From positions 51,179,119 through 51,243,118 of the forward strand of contig NC_052510.1 in NCBI RefSeq assembly GCF_014356525.2: 64,000 bases of DNA. Reading direction: 5' to 3'. The notes beneath the pieces were generated by a model. It was not told the origin of the DNA. It saw only the letters and a program-made list of their open reading frames with translations, and ran no database searches. Shown one piece after another: positions 24,635 through 38,600 of the stretch; position 1 is the first letter of the stretch; each line of letters opens with the position of its first letter. The translations under genes were made by a program, and so were the position numbers. The stretch is from Nilaparvata lugens (taxonomy: Eukaryota; Arthropoda; Insecta; Hemiptera; Delphacidae).

Positions 24635-24842
24635 TCAGACAACAGTGACGACCGGCTGCCTGGTTTCGTTGGGAAGTCGAATGGTGACGTGGTGACGCAT
24701 CGAGGTGGCCGAATTGGTGGTGGCTGAGCGTCGCGACGACAGCGTCTCGGTCATGGTCGAGGTGCTCTCGGTGCCGTACCTCAGGCAGCGACCTGATCGC
24801 TCCGGGAAGCACTGGCCCAGCCAACGGAATGGTGGTAGTTTT
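24635..24842 (-). CDS. CCAPR: CCAPR exon 9: intracellular C-terminal tail and stop
   Basis: The acceptor TTGCTCAG ends at 24843. The exon starts with one base that completes the arginine codon begun in exon 8, and runs 68 codons to TGA at 24637-24635. It encodes KLPPFRW just after the helix-8 region, then a Ser/Thr/Arg-rich cytoplasmic tail with many potential phosphorylation sites, as expected for arrestin-regulated receptors. It is clearly more GC-rich than its surroundings. The KLPPFRW start resembles other CCAP receptor tails. Confidence 0.87.
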
Positions 24843-27800
24843 CTGAGCAAAAGAAAAAACAAAAGTGAAGATGATTCCGTTTGGTAAACCTTGTAGTTAG
24901 AGCTCTTGAAAAACTAAAAATACATGAATTTCAATGAAAACATTATAATGTTGTGTGAACATTATTATTTGTGAATATAGTTTGATGTGATATGGAGTTT
25001 TACTGTTAAAAAAAAAATTGTTAGGATGTTTGATGTACAAAAAAATTGTGATGTTTATGAACTCTTTGTATGTTTAGAACCAAATAATACAAAAATCTGT
25101 ATGATATACTGATATGGAGTCAATCTAGATTGTGAAGTCAATCTGGAGTAATCTGGAGTCTAGTGTAACGTAAAGGTGCGTACAGACTTCCGCTCTGCTC
25201 CGCAACCGAACGTCACTCGAGCAGAGCGATTGATGATCGACCGGGGAGCAAGAGTGGAACGCGAGAAGAGAAGAACAGAGAAGAACACGAGAAGAACATC
25301 TCCCGTAACGTTCATGAACGGTGCGACTGCAGAGCGGGGGCGGCGCGATTGCGGTGCGATGGCGGAACGAGGGCGGAGCTTGCGCGGAGCGGGTTGGAGG
25401 CGCGTATATCTGTACGCAGCTTAAGATAATCAGTCGGTGATTGGTTGTATTATTGATCAGTTAACTAAATTCTCGTGTCTTGTCTTTTGTGTGAAGTTGG
25501 ATAATCAATCTGTGATTTGTTGATTGGTTGGTGATAAGTTATCTAAATTCTAGTACTACTTGAACCAATTTCCTCTCATGAATTTTGTAAGTAATGTTAG
25601 TTACTCATTGATCATTGTGCTGAACTCCAATTGAAAATTGATCTCGATTGGTCCTAGCATAAATGATGGAATAGTGCATGTGAGTGCTGAATGATATAGC
25701 TGTTATGGAATAGGGTGATAGATAATATTGGAAATCGATCGTGTTTGGTGCATTTTAGCATAAACAAAGGAGAAGTGCATGTGAGAGCTGAATGATAGGG
25801 CGATATAGTTGTTATGATAGTGTGAATTGATCTATAGATCTATAGTGTGAATTGTTGTATTAAAATTCAAAAGTATCTAATTATCATTAAAAGTATACAA
25901 GAGTATCTAATTGATCTAAAGTGTGAATTGTTGTATTAAAAGTGTGAATTGATCAATTAGAATTGATGATGCAGGAAATTTGAGGACATAGAACTGAAAT
26001 CATAATCTTTATCACTAGAAGCTACTAGTTGACCTAGTTCACGTATGATCCATGCATCCATGCGTTCAATACGGAATTGCAGCATTCAATACGGAATTAC
26101 AGCATGCTTTTCAAATAACATGTCTCACCTGAGAGTTCTGCAGAAATGTGTGGAGAATAAGCAGTAGATGATTGGGTTGGCACTCGAGTTGAGTGGAGCC
26201 AAACTTTGGATGAGAGTTGCGACCGCCATGTTGGTTTGTGTCTTGGGCACGAACCCGTACACTTGAAGCAAGTCAAACACTATGTACGGACTCCAGCACA
26301 GGATAAAAACTGCAATCAAAAATCGAAATAGAATCAGTTTGTCATTTGAAATCAGTTTATCAGTTAAAATCTGTCTATCACTTGAAATCAGTTTATAATT
26401 GTATTTTTTTCTTGGAACAATAAAAATGTCAAAGGACATTACAAGATAACATGGATATTGGAGCAAATAAACACATAACACCTTTCATGTTGTACAGTTC
26501 TCTTCAAAACGTTTAGTAGAGATCAATATTTGAACCTGTGGATTTAAACAATTGATGAGAATTATTTATTTTTCTTGGAAACAATGCACCTAACTATTCC
26601 CAAATAATTGGATAACATGGACATTTCAAAAAGAGAAGAATAAATTCTCTGTAGGAGGAATCGTTACAATTGGAATGTAAAATAACTTGGATAGTAATCA
26701 TTGATGAAAAATTCAAATGATTTGATTCATAAATAAAAATGTCGATAAATAAATTCTGTTCAAAATAAGCCATAAAATATAATAATTTCAAATTGTTTTG
26801 TCTTCAAGAACAAGTGGTATACCATTTCGGATAATATTATGTTCGGAAACGTGTTTCGAGAATAGAAGGTATCGATTCCCAGTTTCAATTTCAAGTGCGA
26901 TTTTTTGTGGAGGGGGAAGATGTAGGCGAACGATTCAGTAGATAATCCACCAAACCCACGCGTTTCAGTTGGTAGCCTTTATTCCATGCGCGTGAACGGC
27001 TTCTTAAACATGCGTGAACTGTTGCTGAATAAAGGTTCATTGAGGAAATGGAGTGTCAGGGAAGTAGTCAGTCAGTAGGATTGGCTAAGATGAATTGCTG
27101 GCGCATTTGCCTCGCAGCAAATACAAATGGCCTCCTGGCTTTAGCAAATCCGACACCCGCGCTGTTCGATCACTCTTGGCGGACACCAGTAAATAATTTA
27201 TTTATCCGCCACACATCGATCGTATAAGAATTTCAAATTTAATCCCGCTCAAAAAGTGCACCAGAAAATGCACGCGCCAAAAAACAAGGCGGTAAGGTGA
27301 ATAACTGCGCGGCTTCTCGATGCTGGTTATGGCGAAAGAATCGACGGTGAAAAATGGTCGGCCTGATCGGCCGGAGACAGCTTTCTCCAGCAATCAATCA
27401 AACAAACCCCCTTCTGCGTTAGGGGTGAGAAGACTGAGGGGAGGACTCGGATCATATGAACGCTAAGAAAGGGCACAACATGTTCCCCTTCAACCAACTT
27501 ATCGTCTTACAGACTGTGAAGCTTTAGATGCTTTACCTTCCATTTTTTCCACAACACAAGTTTCCTTGAAGTGAACAAGCTTGTCATACATCTTAAGAAT
27601 AACGTGTATTCGTTCAAGGAGAAGCTAAATTACGAAATTATCCACTAATTGATTGGATTATGCATAATTATAAATTAAAATAGGCCTAATTGAGGAAGCA
27701 CCAATATGCACAGCCCAAAACTGTTTTCCTCCCGAATTTTATAAAACATATAACTTAAAAGTTCTATTGAACAATTGGAAAGAACAATTCCATAGACGAA

Positions 27801-30800
27801 TGAGCTCCTACATTTTAATTTTTTTCGATTATTTATTCATAGAGAAGGATTGAAGCTAGTTCATAAAAAATGTAACACGACGTATTATTTATTCACTATA
27901 TTGTTCTTCCTCATTGTATTCTTGTGTGTTGTGAATAAATTAAAATTAAATATTCTTTATACATTCGTTCATAGCTGGAGCAATCAAGCTACTATTCATC
28001 ATGCAGTAATAACAAAGAGTTTGTAGTAGTAAATTTTTTGATAGACGCAACGATGAAAAATTTTAATTTTCATAAGGGAATGAAGTGAAGTGAGATGTTA
28101 AGCACCTCCCAAATTTATTTTGTCTCTGATAATTCCTTGTACAATGAACAATATCCCTCACGCTCAAGTGTAGGAATTATGGTGAGCATCAACCTTGGCA
28201 GAAAATCAATCTCTTATCAATTAGATGATTTTACTGATAAGTAGAACGTACGTTTTGATCTCTCATGATAAAATAACATGACAAGATCCCATTTATTCAA
28301 TAACATCGGAGGTTTCACTTATGTATACGGGTGATATAAGTGTCATAGGTTAATTTAGGTGTTAAGGTGGATACTTTTTCACATTTTTCAAAATGTGTTC
28401 TCTTTCAACATTCTGAACCCAAATGCATTCATACTTAATTTACAGACTCTTCAAGCTTGATAGTTGGTCAAAAATATAGTATACATGGTAATTAATCATT
28501 TTCTGGATGTTTTTCGCGCTTTGTTGTCGCATTGGCTCTCTCATCCTTCATCTCGCTCTCCCTTTCAACCTTTCTAGATGGTAATAAATTTCTCTTAGCG
28601 TCAGCAGAAACATTTAATGCGAAAAAGACGTTTTGGATTAATGGGATAGCTGGCTATTTTCCCCGCTTTTCCGAATATCACAAACTTATATTAAGGGTTT
28701 TAATTTCATTGAAAACTATGAGGAAGGGAATGTTGTCGTGGAATGTTGAATAACAGGTTCATGTTGAAAGATCGCCTAAAGGGATAATAATGAAGACTCA
28801 AACTTTTATTATGGATCATGATGACATGTAAATAAATAAGAAGCTGTTGGATCTTCTGGTAGCATCTCAAACACGTCATGGTTGAAATATTCACGGCAAT
28901 GTTGTAATATGAATTACCATAATGATCTGGTTATAATTAACGTTATCGAGTTACGTGTTCCATACATTGATTATAATTGAAAATTTATTTCAACCCATAA
29001 TGTCATAGCCACTTGCACTTGATCTTTTATTTACTCTTCCTCATCATTCTGATTTTTTCCTTCTTGTCCTGTCTTGTAGCTTGCATACCGAACTAGTTAC
29101 AAATTTAATTTCAAGGTTATTTTTTCAATGTTCCCTATGAATCTCATGTTGTCTTGAGTTGATATTTTTTTGGAATAATAGTTGAAGTAGTTAAAGACGT
29201 AGTGACGAACCTCAATGAAACGTAACGTAAGTGGTTATTGATAGAGAGGTGTAGGGATAAGAGATAAAGGCTTCAACTTCTGGAAAAAGTTGCAGAATGA
29301 TTCATGAAATAGATGTAATCAAGTAAAAACTAATATTATGTTTGAAGATATTAGAATACAGTGTTTTCTATAATAGAGTGGCAACTGTAAGATGATTCTA
29401 TAAACTGTAATATCCAATTCCAGTCAAGGAATAGTTTGACAGTATGCTTCTGATACAATATTGATAGGAAATAGAATTAGCACAATGAACAGAGAAACAG
29501 ATTGGGAAACATACAACGATATTACAATCATTAAAATCACCAAATACTTAGAGCAAAATAGATTCGATAAATTACTTACCAAAGACAATGACGAATGTCA
29601 TCTTGACAGTCTTGACTTTGGCTTTCGGTATAAGTCCCCTTGAGCTTGCACGCCGACTGTCATGATCATGCAAATGATGGTGATGGTGATGATGATGACT
29701 TGATTTGTCGAACAAACCTAAAAACAATGTATTCCTTTCAATGTGAACATTCGAATTCGTTACATCTAAAATGCTCTTCCAAATAATGGGTATCACAATT
29801 ATCACTCATACAGTTTTTAGTTTACAATTAACAGTTTTCTCTAGAGAATCTACAAGAGGCAAATCATTGATTTGAAAATGTCAAAGTTGTATCTTATTCA
29901 ATAAAATGTATTTTTCTGTAAATTGTTCAGAAAACAATTAGAATTTTCCAACCGAAGCAATACATAATTCATCCCTTTAGGAGGCCCTATTCATTTTGAG
30001 GAGAAATGCAATCTATATAATCAGGAGAAGAAGAATTTTCTGAAGTTGTAGAGAGAGCAAAGTTTTTTTCACACTTCACTTATCGAAGCAGTTTTCCTTC
30101 AATGTTTAGATACATTTTTTATTAATTTTCTCTCCCGTCTCGTATTCTTAATTGTCTTATCCTGTTCCGTATTTCTTCAGAATGATAGAAAGTTTCACAC
30201 TCTGGAACTACTTTGATATAAGTAAAACAACTCTTGTGATTAGAGAATTGAGGTTTTGACTTTTCAAAATAAGGAATACTTTTTTATTTATCTCAGATTG
30301 TACAACCAGCAGGATCGTTTTTTATAACATTGTAGTTCATCTCCATCCACAACAAAATAATCTAATCTTTTAAAAAAATATAACTCATGAGGAGAAAATT
30401 TCTAAATTCTACAATTGCTTCAAATTTGTTGACTTACCTTTGTTGTTACGCTTATGGACATTATCCACGACTACAATATGACTACTCTTACTCCATATGG
30501 TTGACACAATAATGGCATAGCATGCCGTTATGATAATTGCAGGAATTACGAATATTAGAAGTGCTACAACAGTCATGTAGAGTTGCCACTGCCACTCTGT
30601 CAGCTCTATCCAGCATTGCAATTGTCCTAGAAAATGAAAATTTAGGATTGAATAGCAACCAAATGCTATGAAAATAGCAAGAATAATTCAAATAATTCAT
30701 TAATTTGGTCTATGAATTAATACTGTATTAAAACCGATCAAGCTCTCAATTATCAATTTCATATTGGCTGCAATATTTTTCCCTGATTATTGTAGTAGTG

Positions 30801-32579
30801 ACGTTGTGAAATATATGCCCTACAACTTGGGACTTCCATTCTTGAAAATTCCAAAGTATACGATTTCTCCTTCTTTCAGCCCTCCCCGGCCAGCATTTTA
30901 GTTTAGCGTAAAGTATTTCTATAGGTAGAAGAATATTTAGAAGAATAATAGTTAGTTACAAGTTTATGTTTCTTCAGTGGTTCCAAATTTTCTTAAATAA
31001 CCCAATATCATTCGTTACAAGTGGTAATTGAGTGGTATATGCCTAATCAATTTATGAATTCAAGCCATCTAAATTTATAGTTTTCATATTTATTTTGGTC
31101 TAAAATTTTATAAAAACTGTACACGTGCATTCTAACCTTATCTCAGACTTTGTCAGTGTCATTTGGATTGCAAATAAATGAATAGCTGAAATTATACTGA
31201 ATGGTTAAAGTTTATGAAAATATTCCTAGTTCAGTGTAGTTAATCTTTAAAAATGTATCAACATCGACGTTTCAGAAGAGAAAGATTACATTGATTACTT
31301 GCCACATTCTGTTTGAATTCCGTATCAGCGAATTATAATAGAATGTAACTCTGTGCATATAAGCTAAACTTTGTCTAGACAAACACCGCATTCATCAAAT
31401 TGCTGAGTCTTGTTTGTTAGCTGTATGACAAAATATGCAAATTGTCTTTGGATAAGTTGAAACTTCAAACGCAGCACGTGAACAGAAAGTTACAGACTAG
31501 AGAAGCAGTTGTTTTCTGTATACCATTAAATCTCTCGACGTTACCTTCAGGCGATATATCCGACATGGCATCAACTATTCAATTCATAGCGGTTATCGTA
31601 TTCAATCTATGTAATTTTATTTGCTCACATTATTCATAGATGAATATGTATGACTTTCGACAACTTATGCCTGTAATCCCAAACGATCACAAGCGCCTCA
31701 AATGAGATTTTCATGTTAAAGAGTAGAAACGCATCAAGGCAATTTCATGAGGGAATTTGTCCGCTGGAGAATGTGGTGTGATGTGTATCTTGTGAGTGAA
31801 GTAGCTAGAATTAGTCTCTCTGTTGTCAGTTTTGTAGCTTCCTTAAGATAGAAAGAGTGACGATTACATAAAATTTATATATACTATATCAAGAACAGAT
31901 GATTCACCAATAGCATTGAGCTGGCAAGAACAAGTTACAAACAAGTGTTTGTAATAAGGTTTTTGGAAGAATGCATCAACTTGAAAGGATAAGAAGATAT
32001 CTGCCCAGAGCTGTTCGCACTACCCTTGTCATGTCCTTGATAATGCCATTCTTCGATTATTGCTGCATCCCTGCACGACATAACAAATGAGTTGAATGGT
32101 CGGCTCCAACGCTCATTGAACTATGCAGTCAGGTTCATATTTGATGCTAGGCGTTTCTCGCGAATCACTCCATTCTTCATGGAGTTGGGTTGGCTCAAAT
32201 TGGATAAGCGTAGACAGTATTTCCTTCTTTGTCAAGTATAAAAAATTCTGGTCATGAGGGAGGGCCCTACTTATCTAGCAGATGATTTCATCCGTCTTGT
32301 TGATGTCAATCCAGATCGCAACACGAGATCTCATTTGTATACCTTGCAGATTCCTATTCATCGCACTGCAAGATACAAATCTTCGTTTGTGGTCACTGCT
32401 GCAAGACTTTGGAATGCTATTCCTGAACATGTCATTTTTTCTGTTTCACTAAGCGTTTTCAAGATGAGACTTTTCAAATTACTATTGGAGGGCAACGAGT
32501 AGTTTTTTTTCTCTCTACAGTATTTTATTTCAATTTTTTTTTGAGTTGGGTTTTCTTCGAGCGCGCGCGCGCGTGTGTA

Positions 32580-32665
<86 letters not shown>

Positions 32666-35600
32666 CTGTTAAGAAAATTTGAGTTTTTCCATTTACTTAG
32701 TATTGATAGAATTTCATGTGTATTCCTCATTTCTATTCTGTAAACAAATAGGTTCTACACTTTGTTTCTAAAAGTTATGTACTCTCATCTACATATTTAT
32801 TTTCTGTTCTGAACATGTTAATTGTTCATTTTTTCCATTATAATGTAGTGCTAGTATGCAATGGGTCTTGCAAGATCTGGCAATACATTGTCATTTGTGA
32901 TAAACAATCAATAAAGAATAAAGAATCAATAGCACAAATCCAAATATGCATACACAATATATCATGGATATGACTCGATTCTGTATCAACAGAGACACAA
33001 AGGTGCTAAAGAAATAGGTGGACTACCAGAATCTATCTTAGGTGTTGTTAGGTACCGAACAAGTATGCAGGCTGGAAAGGGACTCCATAAACATTCCAGT
33101 GATTCTTCTCGGTTCGAGGTTGGAGTTTAATGTGATTCAAGATTGAAAAAATATATACTGTCTCACTTGCCCAATGAATTCTAGAGGTCCTTGACTTTTG
33201 ATTTTACAAGTTGATTTTGAATAATTTCTCTGTTGATAATAATTGAATAATGCGAAATGAATGTCTTAAGTATAATGTACTATTCAGTCAAACATTATTT
33301 ATAGTGATGACATGGAGAAAATAGATTGATATCAATAATTTGACAATGTTGTCGATTCAGATTCATCATACTGATTTCATTCAACAGCCGATTAATTCCA
33401 TGCTAGAGCTGTCCTGTCTGTAGATGACATCTTCGATGAACTACTTTGCTTACAAGTCATACAGGTGGAGCTATCAGTAACAATGCTATCATATCACATG
33501 ATTTTGACATGCTAGCTTCGCTTGAACAATTACAATTTAACATCGCTTACATTACATCTTCAGGGCATGATATAACTGAAGCATTCTGTTATCTAGGAAG
33601 GAAAGGCATGTTCGCTAATGGATTCCGACAATATGATATTGAATTTGACCCGCATCGCTATACAATGTAGAACAGCGTCTCTCATTGGTCGATTTGGGAA
33701 GCCTCTTCGCTGAGATGTGCGTCTATTTCCGTACTGAATTCGTCAATCTGAATGCGAGTTATGCTTCTGCCTGTGACATTGGTGAACAGATGCCGTTAAT
33801 ACAACAGGAACGGCTATTGTTACTATAGTAGACTACCTGAGAGCTTGATGAATTGTGAGCTGGGGAATTATATTGCTAATGCTTACCTTGCACCATTTGT
33901 ACTTCGAATAGCACCATACTTGGTGTGGAGAATAACAGACTTAGGAACCATGCTACTGCGACTAGTACTTTAGCTCGACGCCCTGCAAATGATGCTTCGA
34001 TTTAGTATTACATAGCTGCAGATTCCTATAAATTTCATATTATAATATTATACAAGTAGTTTTTTCCTTGTTAAATCAGTGAGGTTGTGATAATCCTCCG
34101 AATATGATAATCAAATTAAAATTCAAATTTTATTCAATCCAATTCTAAATATTTACAAATGATAATCAAAAAGATAAAAAGATCATAAAATATTCCTATG
34201 AAGCTCTTGATCCTATTTTGATTGAAATATTTACTAATTTGTCGATACGGTCTAGAATTAGAGCTCACGGAAACTCAAAGATTATTCTCAGAGATTGTAA
34301 TCCAATCTTAACATTCTTCCTAGTTGTGAAATCACTCAGTTGAATTCAATCTAACAACAAGTCAATACTGTAGCAATAAGAGATTATTCATAACTTCAAT
34401 TATTATTCGTTGCTGTGGATGAATTTTGTCAAAAAGGAAGTCAAAGTATGAGATGTGAAGTAGTAGTAAACATTTCAAGTTCCTTGAGAGTAAAAATTAT
34501 AATTTTTAAAATATTCTCCCATGAGGAATTATTATGAAAGATCCACTAAATAATGCAGACGGAATACAGTATTGCAAATCAACATGATTTCTTCTCTTGA
34601 CTGCTGTAATTGCTTAGATTTCAAACCTTCAGTTATGCACTAGGTAGATAATCGATTTTCGATTATTTGTCTATGGTTTGTTGATGTATACCATTCATTA
34701 GGCTACTGGGGGAGAGCTTAACAATTCAATCAATAGCATAATACGAATATTCATAACATTCCAACAGCTCTTCTACTGTTGCTGGGCAATATTTGTTACG
34801 AGTATTCATAACATTCCAACAGAGTGACTCACGTAAATGAGAATTTCCGACTGAAAAAGGAAAAGCTAATTTTGAAGACTCAACCGCGTTCCTCCAAATC
34901 TGGACTTCATGATCTTTTCAGCTAAGTGTCTAATGATGATGACCAGTCATTTGGCAGATGGCCAGGTAACTGAAGTCCCGATTATCGTAGCCATCAAATC
35001 GCCTAATTGCTTAATAAATAAGCACAGTTTTTAGTGGTATAATTACTTGTATATTTATGAGCAGACGCGAAAGGACATGAAAAGCTGTTAGAGGTGGTGG
35101 GGTTAAGAGGTGATGATCCTGACGCGGTGGATCACACATGCTTGATATCTCTCCACTTAATTGCTTCGACATTCTCTGTATTCTAGTACAGGATCAACAA
35201 GATGATAATTTTTACAGATAATGACGCTCTTGATGTGAGGACATCCTGAGCATACAAATTCCCAATTAACGAATTAATGTAATTCTTGAATTTTCCAACA
35301 TCTACACCGCATACTTATTAAGCAAGCGATTCCAAATATGTTTTTTCTCTCCCAAAGATTTATCAAAACTAGAATCATTTACAAAAGATTTACAAAATGT
35401 TTTGAACTGAGATAAAATTCTTTTGAATTGAGGAGATGCAATTATTTTCATCCATGATATGATTATTCATATTATGATTGATTCATGCTATGTAGAATTA
35501 GCAAACCAAATCCCAAATGAAGAATCAAATCACAATACAATACAAGAGCATGCATCACCGAAAAATGAAAAAAAATCGTGAGGTGAAAAGCTGTAACTTG

Positions 35601-38600
35601 AAAAAAAGAAGTGAACTGATTTATATTCTCAATTCATTACAATATACATATAAAATACATGAATTCAGGGCTGTCTTCTTGTATTTATAAAACAGAATTA
35701 TAGTACCCTTAAAAATTAATGGAATAATAAAACAATAATTTACTACTACAAATTTACAATAATACTACTAGTTTCGGTGATCACATCATCGTCAGGTTAT
35801 AGAAATAAATTTCCAATAAATGTTTATTGATAGTTTTACTTGAAGATCTTATCCAAAATAACAAAACGTATAAGTTCAAGTATAAGAAAGTAAAGAATCA
35901 ATGACTTTATCAAATAAACAAGCTATTCTGATAGAATATTACACAAATAGTGATGGATTTATCATGTTACTACTCTCATAACCAAATTATTAACGTTAAC
36001 ACAATCAACAACGTAATAAGTTGCTGGTTTCAATCACAGCAGTTTATTCACACCAACTGTGCACCTTATCCAATAGACCAACTTCATAGAGAAACATTTC
36101 CTGGTGAATAAACTTGATATTCGATTGAATTGAACTATCTTAGTTTGAATATTATTACATTATATAAATGATTCTTATACTCACAGCTTCCCGAAAACTT
36201 CATAGGATGCTTGATAGCGTCGTATCTGTCTATGCTGAGAGCAACTAATACATATGTAGAAGAATATGTAACTACAGCCTGAAACGAAAAACATTGAATA
36301 CTTTGAAGAAAATAACAAAAGCAAATAATCCTCAACAATCATATTTCATCATTTCATCAAACAATTCAAATGAGTCAGGTTTTCCTGTCGCGTGAAATTC
36401 CGACTGAAGTTTCCCGCCTCGATTTATTGTCGTGGAAAATGATCTGCGAATCGGCGATCGTTTCCAGCAAATTCAATTCCGAGAAATTCAGTTTTCCGGA
36501 AACGTGCCATTGAATAATTTTCACGTTGATAAATTCTGTGCAGGAAAGTAAACTTCCGCAATAAATTTTCACAAATGATTTTCTCATTCCTTCACTCATT
36601 CCAAGTGAGAAACATTGTTACTATTCCAATTTTGTTTCTGAATGGGAGATATTTCCTACCTTATTTCAAACAATTCTTGATTCATGAATTGGAAGGGATA
36701 TTATTGTCATGTAGCAGTTTGTACCACCGGTGTGTAACATTGTATCATGATGGAAACTCATTTTATAATAAAGCATCTACTCCATTGTCTCGATCAAGTT
36801 CGCGAAACTTGAAACCCACATTATTGAAAGCGATAGTATTAATATTTCTATTCCAAAGCCCATTTCTGTAAGTATCGACTGAGGTATAAAAGTGAAATTC
36901 TATAAAAAAGTGAATATTACAATCAATCAACTGATAATTGTATCATGATAAAGATTTTATGAATACCATGAATTCAATTCGATTGAATATGAATTCAATC
37001 TTATCCTTGAAATTCTCCGCTGTTAGGTAAGATCCCTTCCCGAAACAGGTTACTATAAAATCTGTACCTCCAGAGAAAATGGAAAGCTGTATCCTTGAAA
37101 CTTGTAATATTAGTTTCACAGCAATTCAATACTTTTCAAGCATGCATATACGATGTAAATTCCAATTCATAAAGCTGCTTTTAGCGGAGTACCGAGATTA
37201 TTCAATGAGCTAACACCCACACGGAAAAAAGGAATCTGATCACCCACTGGAATAAGCCTCTCTCGTATTTTGACGCAATATTGAATCCACGAGGGGCTTA
37301 AAATGTTCTTTTCGAGGAAGATATTGATTCCACTTTGTTAGAATGAAGGATGGAGGATGAGCTCGAGTGTCATTTGTTTCATGTTTCAATCCGGCACTTG
37401 GAAAAACAGCTCAACAATTTAGCTTCAAATATTTGGTTTCTTTGTCACGTTTTCCCAGCTGTTAGTTTCTTCTTGACGTTTCTCCATTTCCTCTCACTTC
37501 TCCTACACTCTTTCTCCTGACTCTCTCCCTTTCCATTCTCAATAGATCCCAAGAGTTGTGGAGAGAAATGGACAATGGAGAGTGACAAATGAAGTGTATG
37601 TTGTTGTCGTGCTCAGTTCTCGACTTCAGTGAAGTATTTGGATTGTCGCGCGGGGTGGCTCCCCTCAAACCCTCATCATTCAACCATCACTGTCCACTTC
37701 TGACCACAAGTCACCAGTCATCGTGGTGAGAATGAGAAGTGAGCTTTGTGAGCGGCTCTATTAACCAAGTTGGAGTGTAGATCAAATGAGTAGGGTCAGT
37801 TTTGCCTTAAGTGAATCGCATTTGATATTATGAATAAGCTCGAGTTTTCAATTACAATTTTGAATCCAATTTCTCCAGGAAACAATGTTATTCATCAGAA
37901 ATATCAATACACTGTGTACAATGTTAAATTCAATTTCTCCATAAAAAGAAAGCTACTCCATCAAAATATCAGAAAAATTTTACGGTTCGAAATGAAACGT
38001 TGTTAGATATCTATTAACGAGATTATTACAATAATTGGATATGAATGAATGAGAAACTTTTCCAAAGATCAAATCTTTCCTCAACTCTCAACTACTTCTA
38101 TTAATGTAAAAACTACTGTGATCTGGTGACATTGATAAAGATGCATATTGAAAACCCAACACAGTAATATTTTTAGATTTCAGTTTCGGGAGATTCTTCT
38201 ATTTCTATGAAATTTTTGTAAACGGTTTTTTTTTAAATTCTCAATCATGTGAATTATAAATGATCCTCCATAAAAATAACATTTTCTCATCATGATGATC
38301 ATAATTATTATCAAAAACATTCATATGAGTAGAGGTAGAGATATCTTCCATCCCCAGAAAACACAATATTTTAAACCCTTTTAATAATTATAATTCCTAT
38401 TGAATATAGAGTAGAGATAGAGATTCATTCCTTCCCCAGAAAACACAATATTTTAAACCCTTTCAATAATTATAATTTTTATTGACGAGTATAGAGTGGA
38501 GAAAAAGATTTCTTCCATCTCCAGAAAACACAATATTTTAAATCCTTTAAATAATATTATAATTTCTATTGAGTAAATATAAAAATGTGCCTTTGTCTCT

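Noticed and set aside
24624..24824. 66-codon minus-strand open frame overlapping the last receptor exon
   Set aside because: It is an out-of-frame shadow of CCAPR exon 9, which has the correct splice acceptor and phase.
25176..25424. 82-codon arginine-rich open frame on the + strand
   Set aside because: It coincides almost exactly with the CpG-rich MITE 25174-25421; the open frame results from base composition.
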